From an uncultured Butyricicoccus sp. (lineage in GTDB: Bacteria > Bacillota > Clostridia > Oscillospirales > Butyricicoccaceae), in the NCBI GenBank assembly GCA_934532985.1, contig CAKTAV010000007.1, forward strand, positions 1 to 64,000: a stretch of 64,000 nucleotides of DNA. The letters run 5' to 3'. The notes below the pieces were generated by a model that saw only the letters and a list, made by a program, of their open reading frames with translations, was not told the origin of the DNA and made no database searches. Below, one piece after another: positions 1 through 8,474 of the stretch (position 1 is its first letter; each line of letters begins with the position of its first letter). The position numbers and the translations under genes were made by a program.

Positions 1-75
1 GGATTCGAACCCACGCGCCCTTTCGGACAAACGGTTTTCAAGACCGCCTCGTTATGACCACTTCGATACCTCTCC
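1..75 (-). tRNA. tRNA-Ser (UGA), 3' end cut by the window edge
   Basis: Read on the minus strand the gene starts GGAGAGG at position 75. It shows a D-arm, an anticodon arm with loop CTTGAAA (anticodon TGA), a long variable arm typical of class II serine tRNAs, and the T-loop GGTTCGAATCC at the very edge. The 3' acceptor strand lies outside the window, so the gene is partial. Confidence 0.93.
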
Positions 76-382
76 GTATCGAATCTCCGTGTTACGCAGG
101 ATTTATTATAGCATGCTCCTTGTCTTTCTGTCAACTCCATTTTCAAATTCTTTCAAATTATCCACATATGTGTATTAGAGCTTTCTTCTTGTGTTGGTTC
201 CCGCAAAAACTTTTGAATGAACAGTAAACTTTATCACAGAAACATACCACTTGTTTGGACAACATGTTATAATAGCAATAGAAACCAACCATATGCTTTG
301 TGTATTTTTTCAAATAATATCAGAACGCAAACAAAATAAAGCCAATTACCAGTCGTTCTGATACGTCTTAATTCAATCTTGA

Positions 383-405
383 CAATTCGGATTATATCCG
401 AATTG
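383..405. promoter_or_regulatory. Perfect palindrome just upstream of the sugar kinase
   Basis: CAATTCGGAT and ATCCGAATTG form a perfect 10-bp inverted repeat around a TAT centre, ending only a few bases before the AGAGGAG ribosome binding site of the kinase at 420. It overlaps a TTGACA hexamer at 379. A possible -10 (TATAAT, 268-273) lies further upstream, which would place the palindrome in the leader. It could be an operator for a sugar-responsive repressor or an RNA hairpin near the start site. The role is inferred. Confidence 0.55.
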
Positions 406-419
406 AGAGGAGTCATCGA

Positions 420-1340
420 ATGATTTATACTGTCACGCTTAATCCTTGTTTGGATTACATTGTGTATGTGCCGGATTTTCAATCCGGACGAACCAACCGC
501 GCCAAATATGACCGGTTGACCCCTGGCGGCAAGGGAATCAACGTTTCCTACGCCTTACATATCTTGCGGGAGCCAAACTTGGCTCTCGGTTTCGTTGCCG
601 GTTTTACCGGCGACGAAATCTGTCGTCTGATGGATTTGGAGGGTGTGAAAAACAGCTTTATTCGTCTGGAGCATGGCAACAGCCGCATTGACGTACAGAT
701 GCTGCACGGCATTGAAAGCTCGATCAACGGCGTCGGCCCCAAAATCACCGCAGAGGATTTGGACAATCTGTGCGATCAGGTTCGTTCCCTTGTCAAGGAT
801 GGCGATACCTTAGTCATTTCCGGTGCCGTTCCGCGCGGCGCACGCGATACCATCTACGGCGATTTGATGAGCCGCCTGTCGGACACCGATCTAAAGATCA
901 TCGTGGATGCGAAAGGGCCGCTCCTGCTGAACACCTTGAAATATCATCCATTTCTGATCAAACCCAACAAAAAGGAACTGACGGATATTTTCTATGCGCA
1001 GCCAGAGAGCATCGACGACATCATCCGCAACGCCAAGAGCTTACAGCAGATGGGTGCGCGCAATGTCCTTGTCACCCTTGGCTCCGATGGAGCCGTTCTA
1101 GTCACGGAAGAAGGCGATGTCTATCGGCACAGCGCGATGCAGGGCGAGGTTCGCAATACCGTCAGCTGCGGCGACTCGATGCTGGCCGGCTTCATTTCCG
1201 GTTATCGCCAGCACCAGGATATGATTGACGCTTTTCAGTATTCTCTTGCCGCCGCTTCCGCCAATGCCTTTACCGAGGGCCGCGGCACGTACGAGGAGTT
1301 TCAAGCACTTCTCCGGCGTCTGCAAACCGAAAAAGGGTAA
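420..1340 (+). CDS. 1-phosphofructokinase-like PfkB sugar kinase
   Basis: This 306-residue cytoplasmic kinase belongs to the PfkB/ribokinase superfamily, FruK/LacC branch. It would phosphorylate a phosphosugar such as fructose-1-phosphate or tagatose-6-phosphate with ATP. The N-terminus MIYTVTLNPCLDYIV and the GGKGINVS motif near residue 37 are characteristic of that branch. Near residue 248 the segment SCGDSMLAGF holds the catalytic-base Asp of the second PfkB signature, with Cys where Ala is more usual. Length matches the family (about 300). ATG at 420 follows an AGAGGAG site. No fructose PTS or FruR gene is adjacent, so fruK and lacC cannot be separated here. A cytidylate-kinase-like gene follows after 41 bp, probably in the same transcript. 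Confidence 0.85.
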   Translation: MIYTVTLNPCLDYIVYVPDFQSGRTNRAKYDRLTPGGKGINVSYALHILREPNLALGFVAGFTGDEICRLMDLEGVKNSFIRLEHGNSRIDVQMLHGIESSINGVGPKITAEDLDNLCDQVRSLVKDGDTLVISGAVPRGARDTIYGDLMSRLSDTDLKIIVDAKGPLLLNTLKYHPFLIKPNKKELTDIFYAQPESIDDIIRNAKSLQQMGARNVLVTLGSDGAVLVTEEGDVYRHSAMQGEVRNTVSCGDSMLAGFISGYRQHQDMIDAFQYSLAAASANAFTEGRGTYEEFQALLRRLQTEKG

Positions 1341-1381
1341 GTATCGTTCCCACTATCCCACGCAATCAAAGGAGGATTCGT

Positions 1382-1993
1382 ATGTATCCGATTATTACTA
1401 TCAGCCGTGAATTCGGCAGCGGCGGTCATTCTGTCGGCAAAAAGGTAGCCGAGTTGCTGAACATTCCGTTTTATGACGGCGAAATTGTCGCCCAGGCGGC
1501 AAAGGAAAGCGGCTTTGACGAGCGCATTGTCTCTGATCAAGGAGAGTATACCTCCCGCGCCAACAAGTGGTTCGGCAACTGGACACTGAATGCCACCGCT
1601 TACTACGAAGATCCGCAGGATCAGCTGTTTCGCATCCAGTCAAATATCATCCGCAACTATGCCGAGCAAGGTCCCTGCGTCATTGTCGGCCGGTGCGCGG
1701 ATTATATTCTAAAGGAGAACGGTTTTCTGACGCTGAATGTCTTTATCTATTCCGACATGCAGCATCGCGCCGAGCGCGTTCTCGCCCGCTACGGCGAAAC
1801 CGATGTCAGCATCCAGAAGCGACTAGAGAAAAAGGATCGCAACCGTAAGACGTATTACAAGTACTATACCGACCAGATCTGGGGCGACTATCACAATTAT
1901 AACCTCAGCTTGGACTGCGGCCTGCTCGGTGTGGATCTCTGCGCCGAGATGATTGTCTCTGCCGCAAAGCAGATGGATAATATCCAAGAATAA
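1382..1993 (+). CDS. Cytidylate kinase-like family protein
   Basis: The 203-residue protein begins MYPIITISREFGSGGHSVGKK, the P-loop-type start of the cytidylate kinase-like family (AAK6/Cmk2 group) common in Clostridia. These proteins resemble Cmk but are shorter and usually lack the full NMP-binding domain, so the nucleotide substrate is unproven. The region around VIVGRCADYIL (residue 100) and the Arg-rich RLEKKDRNRKTYY segment (residue 142) correspond to family LID-like motifs. The gene has an AGGAGG site just before ATG 1382, lies 41 bp after the sugar kinase, and is closed by a terminator at 2014-2051. Confidence 0.82.
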   Translation: MYPIITISREFGSGGHSVGKKVAELLNIPFYDGEIVAQAAKESGFDERIVSDQGEYTSRANKWFGNWTLNATAYYEDPQDQLFRIQSNIIRNYAEQGPCVIVGRCADYILKENGFLTLNVFIYSDMQHRAERVLARYGETDVSIQKRLEKKDRNRKTYYKYYTDQIWGDYHNYNLSLDCGLLGVDLCAEMIVSAAKQMDNIQE

Positions 1994-2013
1994 TATCTGT
2001 TTGTCACTATCAT

Positions 2014-2051
2014 CGCTCCCTCTTGTGTCCTGCATAGGAGGGAGCGGTTTT
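2014..2051 (+). terminator. Terminator after the cytidylate kinase-like gene
   Basis: CGCTCCCTC and GAGGGAGCG pair into a 9-bp stem with a 15-nt loop, followed by GTTTTGG on the plus strand. It lies 20 bp past the stop of the upstream gene. Confidence 0.7.
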
Positions 2052-2400
2052 GGTTTGCGGCGTGCTGCCGTGTTGCGAGATATTGTAAGATATACGCTGA
2101 GAATAGACAGTGAAAAAGTACGTACTCAAAATCGCCCCTGTGCTGTCGTTGCGACGCACTGCGCTACATCGCCGCGTTGAAGCCTCAACACGGCTCAATC
2201 GCTCCGTGGTCTTGCTCCTCAAATTCCAAACGTTTCACTGGTTTGGAATTTGAAAAACGGGAGATTTACTCTGAAAATAGACAGGTAAATGGCACGCACC
2301 AAAGGCGCCCCTTGATGCAAGGGGCCGCATTGTGCCAGTGGCACATGAGCGTAGCGAAAGCGGGATGAATTTGCGAAGCAAATTCTGAGGGGATTAAAAT
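2052..2400. repeat. Dispersed intergenic repeat block (copy 1)
   Basis: This gene-free stretch is a mosaic of short modules that recur in at least five other spacers of the window (15590, 49250, 54840, 62700 and 63925). Modules include GCCCCTGTGCTGTCG, GCGACGCACT, CGCTACATCGCC, TTTACTCTGA plus AGACAG, and CCAAAGGCGCCCCTTG. No reading frame with a plausible start is seen. Such modules are probably degraded non-autonomous repeats. Confidence 0.7.
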
Positions 2401-2477
2401 GAGCAATTATATCCTATCTCTCCCCCTATTATCCGAGTAAATCCTACGTTCAAATTCCAAACCAGCAACAAAAGTAA

Positions 2478-2505
2478 CATGCCGCGAGGAAATCCTCGCG
2501 GCATG
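2478..2505 (-). terminator. Terminator of the secreted Tp47-like protein
   Basis: CATGCCGCGAGGA and TCCTCGCGGCATG form a perfect 13-bp inverted repeat with a two-base centre. On the minus strand it is followed by TTACTTTT. It lies 38 bp beyond the stop of the minus-strand gene ending at 2543. Confidence 0.75.
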
Positions 2506-2542
2506 TCTTTATGATAGAGAAACTATATTTTGGCTAGCAATT

Positions 2543-4504
2543 TTACTTGGAAACCTTAACGGTCTTTGCTGCGGAGTATGCGCTGTAAACACGCTTGCCG
2601 CCAACCGTGCGGTATGCACGAACCTTGTAGGAGTACTTGCCGCCCTTCTTCAGGCCAGCGTTGGTGTACGATACCGACTTGGTGGTCTTTACTGCCTTGT
2701 ACGAGCCATTGCCGATTGCGCGGTACACAACGTAGCCGTTTGCACCGGAAACCTTACTCCACTTCAGAGAAACCTTCTTGCCCTTGACATTCTTTGCCGA
2801 GGTGATGGAAGCAGCCTTCAGGCTTGCCTTTGCCTTAACAATGGCGGATTCCTGCGTCTTGTCGCCCTTGACAGCAACTACCTTGTAATAGTAGTTCTTA
2901 CCGGTAGTAACGCCCTTGTCGGTGTAGCTGGTAGCATCCTTTACGGTAGCAATCTTCTTATAGGTACCCTTCTTCGATGTTGCGCGGGATACCTTGTAAG
3001 ACGTTGCGCCAGCAACCTCATTCCAAGACAGCTGGATGGACTTGTAGCTCTTGCTCTTTGCGGTGACGACCGGCGCCTCCAGTGCCGCTGCTTCCAGCGC
3101 ATCAATAGCTGCGTTCAAGTGGTTTACTGCCTCATCAACCGTTGCCTGCGTGTGCGGGTTCGCCAGCTCGTCCTTTGCTTCCTGAAGCTCTACCTGCATA
3201 GCTGCCCAAGAATCTGCGGTGTAGTCTGCTTCGTTCAGAGCCTCTGCTTTTGCAATGGCTGCGGTCAGTGCCTCGGTGTTAATCTCTTCCGCGCTGCCAT
3301 TGTTGATGTTTTCCGCAGATGCCGTTACCGGAATCACCGTATCCGTGTAACCCATTGCGTAAATCGTTACAACCCAGTTGCCAGTGCCATCGGTACCCTC
3401 CGGCAGCTGGCAACGCAGAGAGTTGGTCAGACCCAGCTGAATGCCCATGGACTTGTGCATCCAGTTGTCCGCAGCGAACTTGGTGCCGTAGGTAGCCAGC
3501 GGCTTTCCGTCTGCCTCCTTCGTGCCATAGTAGTCCCAACGAACCGCGTACATCTTATCGCCCAGACCACCGTAGTTGCCCAGCACGTCCACACGAACGA
3601 AGCAGCCATAAGACTCTGCCTTTTCTGCTGCGGTTACTTCCGCATATACATCATTTGCAGCAGACGTTTCCTTATTATAGGCATCCTTTGCAATCAGGTT
3701 CACGCTCTGCTGGGTTTCGTTGGCCAGGCCCGAGCCAGTGCCCTCCGAGCGTGCGCTGAACAGGAACGAACCGTCGGCCTGCTTCTCCGCATACTTCAGG
3801 CCGTTGGTATCCGCATTGACCTCAGCGGTTGCCTCATAGCTGTTCAGAACGCCTTCGGTATAGCCGCCGGTTACGGCTGCGCCGTTCTCAGTTACGTCAT
3901 ATGCTGCACAGAATGCATCGTAATCCTCTGCTTTGACGGCTACCGGAACGTACTTGTCGCCCAGTACTTCGTAGTGGGAATATCCCTCCGTCGAGGTCGT
4001 ACCATCCGTGTTGTAGCAAATGATGTCGGTACCGTTTTCGCCCTTCGCCAGCTTCAGCTGACGGCCATCCTTCAGAACAGCGCGGACCTCCGTTACCGCA
4101 GAACCGTCTTCGTTGGTCGCACCGGTCTCAACCTTTTTCCAGTTGGAGATCTCATAGGTACCGCCATTTGCGCCATAAATCACTGCGTCGCACTGGAAGC
4201 TGCCGCGATGCAGGCCGTGGTTGGTGGTCGCGCGGGTAACGGCATCAAATGCGCCCTTATCCAGCTCACCGCGGCTGTCCTCCTCGTTCGAGGATGCGAT
4301 CCAGTCCGTGCCGTTCAGATAAACGCCTTCACTCTTCCAGTAGTCCGCCCAAGACAGCTCGGCATACACATACTTGTACGAGGTGTCGTCTGCTGCAACC
4401 GATACATCCGCCGCCAGAGCCGCAGACGGAACCGCACCGGCAGCCATCAGCACCGCCAGCGCCGAAGCCGACAGGCGCTTTCCGTTCCATTTGATTTGAT
4501 TCAT
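2543..4504 (-). CDS. Secreted protein with Tp47-like, FIVAR and two FN3-like domains
   Basis: The start chosen is the ATG at 4504 (MNQIKWNGKRL), which has an AGGAGG site 9 bases upstream. Longer upstream reading adds residues with no signal. The 653-residue product begins with a signal peptide ending near SAALA (residue 31). The region from about 40 to 400 starts with YVYAELSWADYWKSEG and resembles the Tp47/penicillin-binding-like domain annotated in gut Firmicutes secreted proteins; I hold this by recall only. A FIVAR-like helical repeat follows (about 415-475), then two fibronectin type III-like modules (about 475-650) rich in Lys. There is no LPXTG anchor. The FN3 tail resembles that of the phosphoesterase at 44988-47255. 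Binding or envelope role is inferred; the ligand is unknown. Confidence 0.7.
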   Translation of the reverse strand: MNQIKWNGKRLSASALAVLMAAGAVPSAALAADVSVAADDTSYKYVYAELSWADYWKSEGVYLNGTDWIASSNEEDSRGELDKGAFDAVTRATTNHGLHRGSFQCDAVIYGANGGTYEISNWKKVETGATNEDGSAVTEVRAVLKDGRQLKLAKGENGTDIICYNTDGTTSTEGYSHYEVLGDKYVPVAVKAEDYDAFCAAYDVTENGAAVTGGYTEGVLNSYEATAEVNADTNGLKYAEKQADGSFLFSARSEGTGSGLANETQQSVNLIAKDAYNKETSAANDVYAEVTAAEKAESYGCFVRVDVLGNYGGLGDKMYAVRWDYYGTKEADGKPLATYGTKFAADNWMHKSMGIQLGLTNSLRCQLPEGTDGTGNWVVTIYAMGYTDTVIPVTASAENINNGSAEEINTEALTAAIAKAEALNEADYTADSWAAMQVELQEAKDELANPHTQATVDEAVNHLNAAIDALEAAALEAPVVTAKSKSYKSIQLSWNEVAGATSYKVSRATSKKGTYKKIATVKDATSYTDKGVTTGKNYYYKVVAVKGDKTQESAIVKAKASLKAASITSAKNVKGKKVSLKWSKVSGANGYVVYRAIGNGSYKAVKTTKSVSYTNAGLKKGGKYSYKVRAYRTVGGKRVYSAYSAAKTVKVSK

Positions 4505-4956
4505 AAGGTTCTTTCCTCCTAGTCCCGCTGTCCAAAGCCAAGGCGCTTCAACCGCAAAGATTAGCATACCCTAAGCTCACACACTGGGAAAATTGATAAA
4601 AACTTTTCCCTTCTTGGAAAATCCCTTCCGCAAAGAGCATTCTCTTTAACACAATCCTAGCATTCATTTTAGCATATGTCAACTATATATTCGATTTTTC
4701 CATTTCTCTCGTACTGTTTCTTTTTTCTTTTACTGAAATATTATTTGATTTTTGCACATATCGCATCGCAATTCTATAATATTATTGCGCATTTTCGCAC
4801 AATTCCTATACTCACTTTCACTAAAAGCAAAAGTTGTCTATGCTAATTGTTTGTTTCAATATTCTCATTTTACTCTGCGGTATTCTTCTTTTTGTTTTAC
4901 TGTATTTTATTCCTTTTTCTCTGTTTTCCCTGCGTGCTCTGTCCTCCACTTGATTC

Positions 4957-4985
4957 TTGCGTTTTGTCCGCTTCCTATGTATAAT
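4957..4985 (+). promoter_or_regulatory. Promoter for the Gfo/Idh dehydrogenase
   Basis: TTGCGT and TATAAT are separated by 17 bp, about 80 bp upstream of the start at 5069. The rest of the 4505-4950 spacer is very AT-rich and shows no other feature I can support. Confidence 0.65.
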
Positions 4986-5068
4986 AAAGAACAGAAAGAG
5001 AAACGGAAAGGTGGATATTCTCCCGCTTTTCCCCATAAAGATCAAGGGTACCATTGGAGGATGTTGTT

Positions 5069-6082
5069 ATGAAGAAAATCAAAGTAGGCATCGCCGGACT
5101 GGGCCGTCTAGGCCGCGTCCATGCACAGAATCTCGCATTCAAGATTCCAAACGCCGAGCTGACCGCCGCCTGCTCGATTGTTCCGGCGGAGCTGGACTAC
5201 GCCAAGAACGAGCTGGGCGTCGCCGACGTCTATACCGATTTCCGCGAGATGCTCGCCAAGGCGGACATCGACGCGGTTGCCATCGTCACCACCTCATCTG
5301 AGCACTGCTGGCAGGTAGAGGCCGCACTGGACGCGGGCAAGCATGTATTCACCGACAAGCCGCTGGGCGTGGATGTCAACCAGTGCAAGATTGCTGAAGC
5401 CGCCGTCGAGCGTCATCCGGACAAGATCTTCTTCCTCGGCTTTATGCGCCGCTACGATCCGTCCTACGCTTACGCAAAGAAAAAGATCGACGAGGGCGCG
5501 ATCGGCACGCCGTATATGGTAAAGGCGACCGGTATTGATCCGGAAGCGCTGGTCGAAGGCTCCATCAAGTTTGCGGCCAACTCCGGCGGCATCTTTATTG
5601 ATATGGCCGTTCATGATATCGACCTGATGCGTTGGTTCCTCGGCAGTGAGCCGGTACAGGTTCACGCGTTGGGCACGACGTTTAAGCATCCGGAATTCCG
5701 CGACGCACACGACGACGAAACCGGCGTTGCCGTTTACAAGTGCGAAAACGGCGCAATTGGCATGGTACATGTCGGCCGCACTGCACCGCACGGTTACCAT
5801 GTTGAGACCGAAATTGTCGGCACAGAGGGCAGCATCCGTATCAGCCCGGTTCCGGAAAAGAATCTGGCCATTCTCTACAACCAGCACGGTGTGGTTCAGG
5901 AATGCGTCGAGAGCTTCCCGGTTCGCTTTGCCGAGGCCTATCTGCTCGAAATGCAGGAATTCATCAACTGCATCGAAGAAAACCGCAAGCCGGGCGTGAC
6001 GGTATACGACGGCACAAAGTCCACGGATATTGCATTCAAGACCACGGAAGCTTGGAAATACGGAACAATTGTAAAAATCTAA
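5069..6082 (+). CDS. Gfo/Idh/MocA oxidoreductase, inositol 2-dehydrogenase-like
   Basis: This 337-residue NAD(P)-dependent dehydrogenase starts at ATG 5069 (MKKIKVGIAGLGRLG). The GGAGG site at 5056-5060 lies inside the longer TTG-initiated frame, so the shorter start is preferred. The Rossmann motif GLGRLGRVH (residues 10-18) is followed by FTDKPLGVD near residue 95, the EKP-type motif of this family with Asp in place of Glu. IDMAVHDIDLMRW near residue 178 carries the family Asp and His thought to act in catalysis. It most resembles myo-inositol 2-dehydrogenase (IolG), but family specificity varies widely. It stands alone between its own promoter and terminator, not in an iol operon. Confidence 0.8.
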   Translation: MKKIKVGIAGLGRLGRVHAQNLAFKIPNAELTAACSIVPAELDYAKNELGVADVYTDFREMLAKADIDAVAIVTTSSEHCWQVEAALDAGKHVFTDKPLGVDVNQCKIAEAAVERHPDKIFFLGFMRRYDPSYAYAKKKIDEGAIGTPYMVKATGIDPEALVEGSIKFAANSGGIFIDMAVHDIDLMRWFLGSEPVQVHALGTTFKHPEFRDAHDDETGVAVYKCENGAIGMVHVGRTAPHGYHVETEIVGTEGSIRISPVPEKNLAILYNQHGVVQECVESFPVRFAEAYLLEMQEFINCIEENRKPGVTVYDGTKSTDIAFKTTEAWKYGTIVKI

Positions 6083-6132
6083 TTTTAAATCCTATATTCC
6101 CCTGTTATAGCAGCCAAATACACTTTTACACC

Positions 6133-6166
6133 AACAGGCTCCCACTTTGGGAGCCTGTTTTGCTGC
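6133..6166 (+). terminator. Terminator of the Gfo/Idh gene
   Basis: AACAGGCTCCCA and TGGGAGCCTGTT form a 12-bp stem with a short loop, followed by TTGCTGCTTTC. It lies 50 bp after the stop at 6082. Confidence 0.85.
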
Positions 6167-6275
6167 TTTCTTGTTACTTTCGTGCCTTTTGAGACGATAT
6201 CTCTGCATCTCCCTCCCATCCGTTTGCGAATTCTGTCCTCTTTTTAGCCGTTTCTTGCATTCACATAGCAATGCA

Positions 6276-6305
6276 TTGACGAATATTCCCAGCAGGTGCT
6301 ACACT
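6276..6305 (+). promoter_or_regulatory. Promoter for the EutH-like transporter
   Basis: TTGACG and TACACT are spaced by 18 bp. The predicted transcript has a leader of about 140 nt before the AAGGAGC ribosome binding site at 6438. Confidence 0.6.
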
Positions 6306-6452
6306 AGACTCACTTCCTACGGTAATCGCCTCCACAAAAGGATATCCCGCATCGCGAAAATCACTCTCACCAGATTGTTTTTCTCGCCTTGCCCCCGTTT
6401 CTTTTTGTATCACAAAGCGAATGCCATCACTGCAATAAGGAGCTGATTTTTT

Positions 6453-7568
6453 ATGAGTTATATCGCTGCGATATTCTTCTGCGTCGGTGCCGTGGATTAC
6501 CTGATGAATAATCGTCTGGGACTGGGTGAGCCATTCCGTGAGGGTCTGGAGGCCATCGTCGAGCTACTGTTCCTCATGACCGGTTTTATTGCGCTTGCCC
6601 CATGGCTCAATGATGTCGTCGCTCCGGTCATCACGCCGTTTTTTCAGGCGATCGGCTGCGATCCCTCTCTGTTTGCCGGCATGCTGCTCTCCTGCGACAG
6701 CGGCGCCGCCGTGCTCGCTTCCGCCATGGCGCTGGACGACAGCGCCGGTCTATTTAACGGCATGATTGTCGGTGCATTCCTGGGCATTACGATTATGATT
6801 ACCATTCCGTTAGTTCTGGAAAACGCAAAGGGCAGCAAAAAGGTCGCCGCCGTCCGCGGCATGCTGGTCGGCTTTGTCACCCTGCCGTTTGGCTGTGTCC
6901 TGACCGGCGTAATTTACGGCACGCCAATGCCCATCATTCTGCACAACACATGGCCGGTGCTGCTGATTTCCATCCTCCTGCTCATCCTGTTCAAGGTATG
7001 CGGCAACAAAATCCTCATCGTCTTTCAGGGACTGTCTCTGATTATCCGCAGCTTTGCGCTGGCTGGCTTTGCCATCGCCGCAGTACAGGAGACCGTCGGC
7101 ATCACGATCCTGCCGAATTTAACCCCACTGGAGGAGGTATTCCCGGTCATCTGTCATATCGGCGTGTTCCTTGCAGGTATTCTGCCGTTTATGGCGCTGC
7201 TGCGCCGTGTGCTGACCCGTCCGCTTAACGCGCTGGGTCGTGTGCTCAATATCAATCAGGCCTCTGTGATCGGTCTGATTATCAGCATGGCGAACCCGAT
7301 TCCGGTTATGCTGACCTGTGATCAGCTGGATGACAAGGGCTGTATGCTGAACGTCGCATTCCTGACGGCGGCCTGCTTTGCCGCCGGCGATTTCCTCGCC
7401 TTCTCCATGCAGTTCTATGCACCTATCGCCATTCCCCTTATGATCGGCAAGCTGATTACCGGATTCGCCAGCCTGCTGATCGCCTTGGTTGTCTATAATC
7501 TCACATCCAAGGAGGAGGTCCCGGAGACAGAACCCGTGACCAGTGCTGATCCTGCCCCGATCGGTTAA
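6453..7568 (+). CDS. EutH-type ethanolamine transporter
   Basis: The 371-residue protein is almost entirely hydrophobic, with about ten predicted membrane spans, and belongs to the EutH family thought to move ethanolamine across the membrane. Characteristic segments are VGAVDYLMNNRLGLGEPFREG at the start (residues 9-29), FAGMLLSCDSGAAVLAS near residue 71, and ANPIPVMLTCDQLDDKG near residue 279. Length fits family members (about 370-410). The gene starts at ATG 6453, eleven bases after AAGGAGC. No eutBC, microcompartment or two-component genes are nearby, so it acts alone here. A terminator follows. Confidence 0.88.
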   Translation: MSYIAAIFFCVGAVDYLMNNRLGLGEPFREGLEAIVELLFLMTGFIALAPWLNDVVAPVITPFFQAIGCDPSLFAGMLLSCDSGAAVLASAMALDDSAGLFNGMIVGAFLGITIMITIPLVLENAKGSKKVAAVRGMLVGFVTLPFGCVLTGVIYGTPMPIILHNTWPVLLISILLLILFKVCGNKILIVFQGLSLIIRSFALAGFAIAAVQETVGITILPNLTPLEEVFPVICHIGVFLAGILPFMALLRRVLTRPLNALGRVLNINQASVIGLIISMANPIPVMLTCDQLDDKGCMLNVAFLTAACFAAGDFLAFSMQFYAPIAIPLMIGKLITGFASLLIALVVYNLTSKEEVPETEPVTSADPAPIG

Positions 7569-7602
7569 GTCATCCTCTGTCTCTCCATAGATCCCATCAT
7601 GC

Positions 7603-7643
7603 AAAAGCGCGTCGATTGCTGTGCGATCCGACGCGCTTTTGTC
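7603..7643 (+). terminator. Terminator of the eutH-like gene
   Basis: AAAAGCGCGTCG and CGACGCGCTTTT pair into a perfect 12-bp stem with a 14-nt loop, 35 bp past the stop of the transporter gene. TTTTG follows on the plus strand. Confidence 0.85.
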
Positions 7644-7744
7644 CCGTCGCGGGTCTTCTGCTATTTGCGCTGCATTTCATTCTGCGCTATACTGAGGAGG
7701 GTTTTCTCCGCACTGCATACAGCAAAGGAGGAGGATTGATTTCT

Positions 7745-8395
7745 ATGAAACCATCTGAGCGTATCAAGCGGCACATATTTTTATTCGTCTCCCTTTGGAT
7801 TATGGCGTTTGGCATTGCCTTTTCCATCAAAGCAGATTTAGGCACCTCACCCATTTCCAGCTTTCCCTATGTGCTGAGCTTAATCACGCCGCTGACCGTC
7901 GGCACCGTGACCATTCTCATGCACTGTGTGTTTATTGCCCTGCAAATCCTCATCCTGCGCCGTCAATATCAGCTCGTGCAGCTTATGCAGCTGCCTGTCG
8001 CGCTGGTATTTGGCGTGATAACGGATTTTGCGCTGTGGGTCATCCGTGATTTCACCTATACGGCGTATTGGCAGCAGTGGGCACTGTGCCTGATCGGCAT
8101 TGCTCTCGTTGGTCTCGGCGTGCGCTGTGAGGTCACCGCCCGCGTCGTCACCCTCGCCGGAGAGGGACTCATTCTCGCCATCGTCAAGGTCTCTTCGATT
8201 TCGTTCAGCACAATGAAGATCGTCTTTGACGTCACGTTGGTTGCGCTGGCCTGTATCTGTTCCTTTGCCTTCCTGCACGGTCTGTACGGCGTGCGCGAGG
8301 GCACGCTGGCGGCCGCTCTGCTCGTCGGAACCGTCGCCAAATGGCTTCAGCCGATTCTGCGGCGATTTGAACATCGATGGCTTGGGGAGATATAA
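7745..8395 (+). CDS. YczE/YitT-like integral membrane protein
   Basis: ATG 7745 is chosen because AGGAGGAGG lies directly upstream; the open frame extends back to 7616 but overlaps the terminator. The 216-residue product has five or six membrane segments. IMAFGIAFSIKADLGTSPISSFPYVLS (residues 18-44) is the family-typical first segment, with the ADLGTSP motif shared by YczE/YyaS-like proteins. The biochemical role of this family is not established; some members sit near regulators or transport genes. It stands between two terminators and so is probably monocistronic. Confidence 0.75.
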   Translation: MKPSERIKRHIFLFVSLWIMAFGIAFSIKADLGTSPISSFPYVLSLITPLTVGTVTILMHCVFIALQILILRRQYQLVQLMQLPVALVFGVITDFALWVIRDFTYTAYWQQWALCLIGIALVGLGVRCEVTARVVTLAGEGLILAIVKVSSISFSTMKIVFDVTLVALACICSFAFLHGLYGVREGTLAAALLVGTVAKWLQPILRRFEHRWLGEI

Positions 8396-8411
8396 TTCCC
8401 CACCACACAAC

Positions 8412-8442
8412 AACAGCCTTCCTAAAACGAGGAAGGCTGTTT
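8412..8442. terminator. Bidirectional terminator between convergent genes
   Basis: AACAGCCTTCCT and AGGAAGGCTGTT form a 12-bp stem around a short loop, 17 bp after the plus-strand stop at 8395 and 33 bp after the minus-strand stop at 8475. Confidence 0.85.
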
Positions 8443-8474
8443 GTTATAACCAATATAGTTTTTGCTCCCGAAAA

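Noticed and set aside
3119..4522. Plus-strand 467-codon frame opposite the Tp47-like protein
   Set aside because: It is antisense to a gene with a signal peptide and FN3 modules, and it has no Shine-Dalgarno site.
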